Below, piece after piece: positions 7,395-12,035 of a stretch of DNA of 13,216 nt (positions are counted from its first letter, which is position 1; the number at the start of each line of letters is the position of its first letter). The DNA comes from JBBQWS01 sp038210415 (GTDB lineage Bacteria > Actinomycetota > Actinomycetes > Prado026), in NCBI GenBank assembly GCA_038210415.1, contig JBBQWS010000076.1, positions 1 through 13,216 on the forward strand, written 5' to 3'. The notes under the pieces were generated by a model. The model did not search any database. It had not been told where the DNA came from and saw only the letters and a program-made list of their open reading frames with translations. The translations under genes were made by a program, and so were the position numbers.

Positions 7395-10187
7395 TCAGCG
7401 GGTTGAGGTGCCGGCGCTGACGTCGTCCACGTTCATGGCGAAGCTGAAGACGCCGCGGTCACCGATGTCGACCGACCCGATCGGGTCGGTGGAGTTGTCG
7501 ATCCCGGTGATCGGACCGAACTTCGTGCTGTCGTAGTAGGCCGTGATGCTGCCGTCGACGGCAGCCGGCGTCGTCGTGACGCACAGCTGCACCGAGTGCC
7601 AGGTTCCGTCGGCCGGGACCACCGCGGTCGTGGTGCTGGGTGCGCTTCCCCAGTCGCCGCGTACCCAGAGCGAGCCTTTGCGGTCGACGTAGAGACGGGC
7701 AATGTCGTTGCCGGTGGTGCTGAACAGCCTCAGCAGAGTCGTCTGCCCGTTGTTCGCGGTGTCGTACGCGGTGAGCGAGACGTACTCCTTGACACACACC
7801 GTGCGGTAGCCACCCCCGAGGCTGCGGCTGGCGTACCCGCTGAGCACCGGGGTCACCTGGCCCGGGGCGGCCTGTCCCACCAGGTGCGCGCTCGGGGCCG
7901 CCAGGTGACCTCGCGCGCTGTCGAGCGTCACACCGCTGACGGTCGCCGGGAGCGTCCACCCGGCGAGACTGGTCAGCGGGTCGGTGAAGAGCTGGCTGCT
8001 GACGGTGGCCGAGACGCCGGCGCTGCGGGCGCTGGTGTTGGGCCCGTCGCTGGCAGCCACGTAGTAGGTGTACGACCTGCCGGGAAGCGGAGCCAGCGAC
8101 CCGTCCGTGGTCTCGGTGTACGTCGTGATGCCGCCGAGGGCCTTGCCCACCTGGGTGCCGCCGCCGGTGGAGCCCGCGAGCTTGCGGTAGACGAAGTAGT
8201 CGAGCCGGGCTGGTGCCTGGTCGGTATCGCTCGACGAGGCCCAGGTGAGGACCACGGTGTTCGGGCTCGGGCTCGTGACGGTGAGCCCGAGCGGTGTCTT
8301 CGGAGTCGAGCTGTCGGCAGCGACGATCAGTGCCGTCGTCGCGGGTGACGCGAGGCTGGTGAACGTCCCGTCGGAGGCGCGAACCGTGTACGTGAACGTT
8401 CCGCCGCCGCGGCTGGTGTCGCGGAAGCTGACCGATCCGGTCGCCGGCCCCGCGAACGACGGCAGGTCCGTGCCCGCGGTACCGACATGCCGGGTGACCG
8501 TGTACGTGACCGTGCTGTCGTCAGCGTCGCCGGCGCCGGTCCAGGACAGCACCGCGTTGCCGGCGCTGGGTGAAGTCGCAGTGACCGCTGCCGGCATTCC
8601 GGGAGCGCTCTGGTCGCCGACCACGGTGACCGGTCCCGCGTCGTTGCCTGCGGCACTCAGGAACACCGGGTCGGCCGCGCGCACCTGGTACTGGTACTTG
8701 GTCCCGATCGTCCCTGTGACGTCGGCGTAGGTCAGCGAACCGACGGTCGCCGAGCTGGGTCCGCCGACCGTCCCGACGAGCAGGTACGTTCCGCCGACGA
8801 GACGCCGGTAGATGCGGTAGCCGAGGGTGGCCGAGTCGGAGTCTGCCGAAGGCAGCCAGGTCAGGTCGACTCGGGCCTTGCTGGTGCTCGTCGCCGTCAA
8901 GGTGGTCACAGCCGTCGGCGGAACCGAGTCGCCCCCCGAGAACTGGGCCAGCGACGAGTGCGCCAGGAACCCGATCTGGGTGAAGTCACCGCCGGCCGCG
9001 ACGTGTCCGGGCGACCAGGCGAGGCTGTTCACCCCGAAGTTGCTGTTTGCCCTCGGGTTCCACGCGTCGGTCCGGCCGGTGGCAGTGTCGAAGGCCGCCA
9101 TGTGGTGCCGCTCGTCGAGGACCGAGGTGCCCGCCAGCGAGACGAAGTCGAAGTGGCCGCCGACGTACAGCACGGTGTCGGTGGCCACCGCGGCCTGGAC
9201 GTCGCCGTCGAGGTGCCGCGACCAGATTCGGTTGCCTGTCGTGCTGTCGGCGGCCAGCACGAAGCCGCCGGGCCCGCGGCCGTTCAGGAAGACCGTCGAC
9301 CCGTCTCGGGTGAGCGTGACGTTCAGCACGACGTACGCCAGGGGCGGGTTGAGGCTGAAGCCGGCGACCGCGGTGCCCAGGCCGCCGCCGACCGCCGGCT
9401 CGAGAGCTGCGACGTCGTCACGAGCGAGTCCGCCGACCGTGGTGAAGACGCCTGCCGCGACGACCTGTCCGTCAGTCGGCCGCACGGCGAGGCTGTTGAT
9501 CGTCGCGGGGATTAGGGCGCCCTTGTCGATGGTGTCGCTTCCTGACGGGTTCGGTGCCCACGGCTGGAGCACCTCGGTGGGGTTCGCCGACGAGTAGGTG
9601 CTCACAGCCGCCAGCAGCGCGCGCGGGGTGGAGTCGACGGCGGTGAAGGTGCCGCCGGCGTAGAGGACCGACCCGTCGGGGGAGAGGGCCAGGGCCTTCA
9701 CCGACGCGCTGAACACCGGCTTCCACCCGGCGACGGCCAGCCCCGTCGCAGTGGTGATCGCGGCGACCTTGCGGTGCCTCTGCCCGGACACGAAGTCGAA
9801 GACCCCACCGACGTAGAGGATCCCGTTGCTGCCCAGCGCGAGTGCGTCCACCTCGCCGTCGGGGGTGGGCTTCCAGCCCGACAGGGGGACACCGGTGGTC
9901 GCGTTCACGGCGGCGAGGTAGTCGGTCGCGATGTCCTTGGTCCCCGTCCCGTCGCAGACGGGCTGCTTCGGAGGACACAGGTGGTGGAACAGCCCGGCGA
10001 TGTAGAGGGTGCCGCCGTCTGCGGAGTACGTCAGGGCGTCGACCCGACCGTCGGTCTGCCAGACCACGGAGTCCGGGGTGACCGGCACGACCGAGGCGGT
10101 CGCGGTCCCGGTGCCGGCGACCACGAGAGCCGCGAGCAGGGCGAGCACGATCGTCGTCGGGACGCCCGGTCCCCGGTTGTTCGCCAT
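7395..10187 (-). CDS. Secreted delta-60/beta-propeller protein with three Fn3 domains and a LamG-like C-terminus
   Basis: A 930-aa exported protein. Residues 1-32 are a Sec signal peptide (hydrophobic TTIVLALLAALVVAG, cleavage near ATA-S). Residues about 40-418 carry repeated propeller blades of the delta-60/DUF5122 type, each with ALA....G.LYVGG.F and a following AA...TG....W.P element (for example 113-155, 162-193, 338-376). Fn3 domains lie at about 422-522, 526-624 and 627-730. Residues about 733-930 form a concanavalin/LamG-like beta-sandwich (LYVDRKGSLWVRGDW, DGTWHSVQLCV, AYYDSTKFG, NVDDV). No wall anchor or catalytic residues are seen; it is probably released or bound to surface carbohydrate. 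ATG 10187 has a strong G-rich ribosome-binding site. A longer in-frame start (10280) would add 31 non-signal-like residues and is rejected. It is convergent with the M14 gene and divergent from the DUF1996 gene. Confidence 0.88.
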   Translation of the reverse strand: MANNRGPGVPTTIVLALLAALVVAGTGTATASVVPVTPDSVVWQTDGRVDALTYSADGGTLYIAGLFHHLCPPKQPVCDGTGTKDIATDYLAAVNATTGVPLSGWKPTPDGEVDALALGSNGILYVGGVFDFVSGQRHRKVAAITTATGLAVAGWKPVFSASVKALALSPDGSVLYAGGTFTAVDSTPRALLAAVSTYSSANPTEVLQPWAPNPSGSDTIDKGALIPATINSLAVRPTDGQVVAAGVFTTVGGLARDDVAALEPAVGGGLGTAVAGFSLNPPLAYVVLNVTLTRDGSTVFLNGRGPGGFVLAADSTTGNRIWSRHLDGDVQAAVATDTVLYVGGHFDFVSLAGTSVLDERHHMAAFDTATGRTDAWNPRANSNFGVNSLAWSPGHVAAGGDFTQIGFLAHSSLAQFSGGDSVPPTAVTTLTATSTSKARVDLTWLPSADSDSATLGYRIYRRLVGGTYLLVGTVGGPSSATVGSLTYADVTGTIGTKYQYQVRAADPVFLSAAGNDAGPVTVVGDQSAPGMPAAVTATSPSAGNAVLSWTGAGDADDSTVTYTVTRHVGTAGTDLPSFAGPATGSVSFRDTSRGGGTFTYTVRASDGTFTSLASPATTALIVAADSSTPKTPLGLTVTSPSPNTVVLTWASSSDTDQAPARLDYFVYRKLAGSTGGGTQVGKALGGITTYTETTDGSLAPLPGRSYTYYVAASDGPNTSARSAGVSATVSSQLFTDPLTSLAGWTLPATVSGVTLDSARGHLAAPSAHLVGQAAPGQVTPVLSGYASRSLGGGYRTVCVKEYVSLTAYDTANNGQTTLLRLFSTTGNDIARLYVDRKGSLWVRGDWGSAPSTTTAVVPADGTWHSVQLCVTTTPAAVDGSITAYYDSTKFGPITGIDNSTDPIGSVDIGDRGVFSFAMNVDDVSAGTSTR

Positions 10188-10193
10188 CTGGTT

Positions 10194-10200
10194 CCCCCCC
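10194..10200 (-). promoter_or_regulatory. Ribosome-binding site of the propeller/Fn3/LamG gene
   Basis: Seven G residues on the minus strand, then AACCAG and ATG 10187. The core GGGGGAACC also precedes the 1300-aa protein start at 2541. It decides the start in favour of the MANNRGPG N-terminus. Confidence 0.55.
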
Positions 10201-10205
10201 AGCTC

Positions 10206-10211
10206 AACGTA
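10206..10211 (-). promoter_or_regulatory. Putative -10 for the propeller/Fn3/LamG gene
   Basis: TACGTT on the minus strand fits TANNNT and would start transcription about 10-15 bases before the ATG, with the G-rich ribosome-binding site in the leader. There is no clear -35, so this is a weak call. Confidence 0.3.
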
Positions 10212-10272
10212 CGGACATCCTCGACGACGGAGTCCGCGGTTCGACGCTGACGACTGAGAATTGACGGTTTCG

Positions 10273-10289
10273 CGGCCCAAGTTGGGCCG
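10273..10289. repeat. 17-bp perfect palindrome in the divergent intergenic region (candidate operator)
   Basis: CGGCCCAA-G-TTGGGCCG has 8-bp arms around a single central base. It lies between the divergent propeller/Fn3 gene and the DUF1996 gene. The right arm TTGGGCCG recurs as a direct repeat at 10317-10324, and its core TGGGCC recurs at 10334-10339 and 10361-10366. Position and symmetry suggest a binding site for a dimeric regulator; the regulator is unknown. Confidence 0.45.
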
Positions 10290-10299
10290 AACGGGTGAT

Positions 10300-10319
10300 C
10301 AAGGCTTGCTCCAGCCTTG
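10300..10319. repeat. Inverted repeat / hairpin upstream of the DUF1996 gene
   Basis: CAAGGCT (10300-10306), loop TGCTCC, AGCCTTG (10313-10319): a perfect 7-bp stem with a six-base loop. It lies upstream of the predicted -10 at 10356, so it would be DNA-level (operator-like) rather than part of the main transcript. It has no T-tract. Confidence 0.35.
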
Positions 10320-10355
10320 GGCCGCCGATGTGCTGGGCCTTAACCGGCCGGAAGG

Positions 10356-10361
10356 TAGCCT
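10356..10361 (+). promoter_or_regulatory. -10 element for the uORF/DUF1996 transcript
   Basis: TAGCCT (in GGTAGCCT), then GGGCCG, then ATG 10368. The 17-base stretch 10354-10370 matches 2226-2242 at 15 positions. The predicted transcription start falls on the uORF ATG, leaving a leader of about 47 bases before the DUF1996 start. Confidence 0.5.
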
Positions 10362-10367
10362 GGGCCG

Positions 10368-10418
10368 ATGCCTGGTGGAACGGACCCAGGTGCCCTCGCT
10401 CGGAAGGTCCCCGCATGA
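10368..10418 (+). CDS. Putative 16-aa leaderless upstream ORF overlapping the DUF1996 gene
   Basis: ATG 10368 opens a 16-codon frame (MPGGTDPGALARKVPA) ending in TGA 10416-10418. It overlaps the DUF1996 ATG (10415-10417) in the ATGA arrangement typical of translational coupling. The ATG lies exactly six bases after TAGCCT, so ribosomes could load on it directly as a leaderless start. The peptide has no recognisable domain and no run of one amino acid, so a classic amino-acid attenuator is not suggested; coupling or start-site tuning is more likely. It could be a chance frame, since the DUF1996 gene also has its own ribosome-binding site (GGAAGG, 10402-10407). Confidence 0.4.
   Translation: MPGGTDPGALARKVPA
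10402..10407 (+). promoter_or_regulatory. Ribosome-binding site of the DUF1996 gene
   Basis: GGAAGG sits seven bases before ATG 10415. This picks that ATG over the upstream in-frame GTG (10295), which lies before the predicted promoter. The site is inside the short upstream ORF. Confidence 0.55.
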
Positions 10419-11272
10419 GCCGTCATGCGTCCCGCCACTTCGTTGTCCTCGCCGGTGCGGCCCTGGCTGTCACCGCCCTCGCCGCGGCCGTCGTCCCGCT
10501 GGCCGGCGCGCAGGCAGCGGCCAAGCCGGCCCAGCCCCCCAACTTCATCGTGACATGCACCTTCTCGCACCGGCTCACGGACGACCCGATCGTGTTCCCG
10601 AACCTGCCGGGTCGCAGCCACAGCCACGACTTCTTCGGCAACACGACCACGAAGGCCAGCTCGACGCTCGCAACGCTGCTCCAGGGCGGCACCTCCTGCG
10701 ACCGGCCCCTGGACACCGCCGCGTACTGGATGCCCACCGCGTATCTGAACGGACAGGCGCTGCGGCCGGTCAAGGCGACCATCTACTACCGCGACATGGC
10801 TGCGAACCCGGCGACCATGCGCACCATCCCGGCGGGCCTCAAGATGCTCGCAGGCAACCCGATGACCACCCTGCCCCAGGGCGTGTTGTTCGTCGGCTGG
10901 ACCTGCACGGCGCCGAACGGCTCGAAAGAGGTCTACTACGCCAACGTCCCGCGGTGCCTCGCGGGCGAGCAGGTCTCGCTGCGGGTCCGCTTCCCCGAGT
11001 GCTGGGACGGTGTGCACCTCGACAGCGCCGACCACCGCAGCCACCTGGCGTTCGCGACCAATCGCACCTGTCCCAGCGACCACCCGGTGATGATCCCGCG
11101 GATCTCGATCACTGCGATCTACCCGTCGGTCGGCGGCTCCGGCATCACCCTGGCGTCAGGCTCGGCGCTTTCCGGCCACAGCGACTTCATCAACTCCTGG
11201 CACCAGAGCGAGCTGGACCGGCTGGTCCGGGTCTGCCTGCAGGCCGGGCGGCTGTGCGGGCGCGGCACGTAG
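10415..11272 (+). CDS. Secreted DUF1996-family protein
   Basis: A 285-aa exported protein. The signal peptide is MSRHASRHFVVLAGAALAV... with likely cleavage near AGAQAAA (about residue 36). The mature part carries the hallmarks of DUF1996 (PF09362): C48 in NFIVTCTFSH, SHSHDFFGN (His69, His71), an AYWMPTAYL segment (103-111), VGWTC (160-164), the signature FPECWDGVHLDSADHRSHLAF (split: Cys196, Asp198, His207, His210), and SGHSDFINSW near the C-terminus. Eight cysteines in the mature protein (48, 95, 164, 181, 196, 219, 274, 281) suggest disulfides, as expected for an extracytoplasmic protein. The family is best known from fungal secreted proteins and some actinobacteria and has no established activity. 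The clustered His/Asp residues suggest a metal or sugar site, which is my inference. The gene is divergent from the propeller/Fn3/LamG gene and overlaps a short upstream ORF by four bases. Confidence 0.88.
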   Translation: MSRHASRHFVVLAGAALAVTALAAAVVPLAGAQAAAKPAQPPNFIVTCTFSHRLTDDPIVFPNLPGRSHSHDFFGNTTTKASSTLATLLQGGTSCDRPLDTAAYWMPTAYLNGQALRPVKATIYYRDMAANPATMRTIPAGLKMLAGNPMTTLPQGVLFVGWTCTAPNGSKEVYYANVPRCLAGEQVSLRVRFPECWDGVHLDSADHRSHLAFATNRTCPSDHPVMIPRISITAIYPSVGGSGITLASGSALSGHSDFINSWHQSELDRLVRVCLQAGRLCGRGT

Positions 11273-11372
11273 CCAGCGCCGGGGTCAGTGAGGCACAATG
11301 CGCTCAGTGGGCCAGTAGGTGTGATCCAGGCGGTTCGAGGTAGCTGGGGAAGGCGACCCTCATCAACCGGCT

Positions 11373-11377
11373 GGAGG
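11373..11377 (+). promoter_or_regulatory. Ribosome-binding site of the DUF3145 gene
   Basis: A consensus GGAGG followed by six bases and GTG 11384. It decides the GTG start over an in-frame ATG at 11288, whose extra 32 residues do not resemble the family. Confidence 0.7.
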
Positions 11378-11383
11378 CATCAG

Positions 11384-11878
11384 GTGAAGACTCGTGGTGT
11401 GGTGTACGTCCACTCGTCCGCCTCTGCGTTGTGCCCGCACGTCGAGTGGGCGCTGGCAGGGGTTCTCGGCATGCGGGTGAGTCTCGACTGGACCCCGCAG
11501 CCCGCCGCCCCTGGCTCCTGGCGCGCCGAGCTCTCCTGGCTGGGCGAGCCGGGTCTCTCGGCCCAGCTGGCGTCCGTGCTGCGCGGCTGGACCCAGCTGC
11601 GCTACGAGGTCACCGAGGAGCCCAGTGCCGGGCACGAAGGGGCTCGTTACTCCTGCACACCTGAGCTCGGGATCTTCCACGCCATCGTCGGGGTGCACGG
11701 CGACATCATGGTGCCGGAGGGCCGGCTACGGGCAGCCGTCCTCAGTTCCGCCTCGGACGGTGCGGCGCTGTCCGCCGAGGTCGACAAGCTGCTCGGGAAG
11801 CCCTGGGACGACGAGCTGGAGACCTTCCGCTGGGCCGGTGACGGCGCGCCGGTCCGGTGGCTCCACCAGGTCGTGTGA
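11384..11878 (+). CDS. DUF3145 family protein
   Basis: A 164-aa protein matching the actinobacterial DUF3145 family (PF11343) in both length and sequence. It has the N-terminus MKTRGVVYVHSSASALCPHVEW (Cys17, His19, Glu21, Trp22 follow the conserved SALCPHVEWA block), RAELSWLG (47-54), TPELGIFHA (92-100) and the C-terminal GKPWDDELETFRW block (138-150). There is no signal peptide or membrane segment, so it is cytoplasmic. The family is widespread and usually single-copy in actinobacteria; I know of no established function. GTG 11384 is chosen because of the strong GGAGG six bases upstream and because the family begins at this point. It is probably monocistronic: 111 bp separate it from DUF1996 and 157 bp from the transporter gene, which has its own regulatory region. 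Confidence 0.92.
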   Translation: MKTRGVVYVHSSASALCPHVEWALAGVLGMRVSLDWTPQPAAPGSWRAELSWLGEPGLSAQLASVLRGWTQLRYEVTEEPSAGHEGARYSCTPELGIFHAIVGVHGDIMVPEGRLRAAVLSSASDGAALSAEVDKLLGKPWDDELETFRWAGDGAPVRWLHQVV

Positions 11879-11897
11879 GCGCTCTTCCACGCTCCCA

Positions 11898-11911
11898 CCG
11901 CAAGCGGTTAC
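11898..11911. promoter_or_regulatory. LacI-family operator-like site 1
   Basis: CCGCAAGCGGTTAC differs at one of 14 positions from the downstream site at 11956-11969. It resembles the LacI-family core (AANCGNTT), with less perfect symmetry than site 2. The centres of the two sites are 58 bp apart, compatible with looping or with two independent repressor dimers. Confidence 0.5.
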
Positions 11912-11928
11912 TGAATCGTTACTGTTTC
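11907..11928 (+). repeat. Tandem 11-bp repeat (GTTACTGWWTC twice), possible GlnR- or OmpR-type activator box
   Basis: GTTACTGAATC (11907-11917) is followed directly by GTTACTGTTTC (11918-11928), 9 of 11 identical and exactly one helical turn per unit. GTTAC-N6-GTTAC resembles the GTNAC half-sites and 11-bp phasing of actinobacterial GlnR boxes (GTNAC-N6-GAAAC), and GlnR is known to control carbohydrate ABC transporters in some actinomycetes. The second half-site is not GAAAC, so the assignment is tentative. The repeat overlaps the end of LacI-type site 1. Confidence 0.4.
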
Positions 11929-11942
11929 ATGTCGCCCAAGTG

Positions 11943-11971
11943 TTGCGCGGAGGTTCCGCAAGCGCTTACAT
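11943..11971 (+). promoter_or_regulatory. Possible promoter of the sugar-transport operon
   Basis: TTGCGC (11943-11948) and TTACAT (11966-11971) are separated by 17 bp. The better LacI-type operator lies inside the spacer and touches the -10, a layout expected for direct repression. TTACAT is a weak -10, so the call is tentative. The resulting leader would be about 60 bases. Confidence 0.35.
11956..11969. promoter_or_regulatory. LacI-family operator site 2
   Basis: CCGCAAGCGCTTAC contains the perfect palindromic core AAGCGCTT. On the opposite strand it reads TGTAAGCGCTTGCGGA, close to the LacI-family consensus TGNAANCGNTTNCA. It lies 66 bp before the transporter gene start and shares 13 of 14 bases with site 1. 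A LacI-family repressor responding to the transported sugar is the natural inference. Confidence 0.65.
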
Positions 11972-12035
11972 CCAGACACACCCCCGCCGCCGGGCGCAGC
12001 CGCTCGACCGGCTTCAAACGATGAGAGGAAGGGCC

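Noticed and set aside
10188..10280. N-terminal extension of the propeller/Fn3/LamG protein to 10280
   Set aside because: It would put 31 hydrophilic residues before the signal peptide and bypass the strong G-rich ribosome-binding site before ATG 10187.
10300..10319. The 7-bp hairpin as a transcription terminator or attenuator
   Set aside because: It has no T-tract and lies upstream of the predicted transcription start, so it is listed only as an inverted repeat.
11273..11383. A promoter for DUF3145 based on CACAAT (11293-11298)
   Set aside because: There is no -35 at a suitable distance and the hexamer deviates from TANNNT; not strong enough to list.
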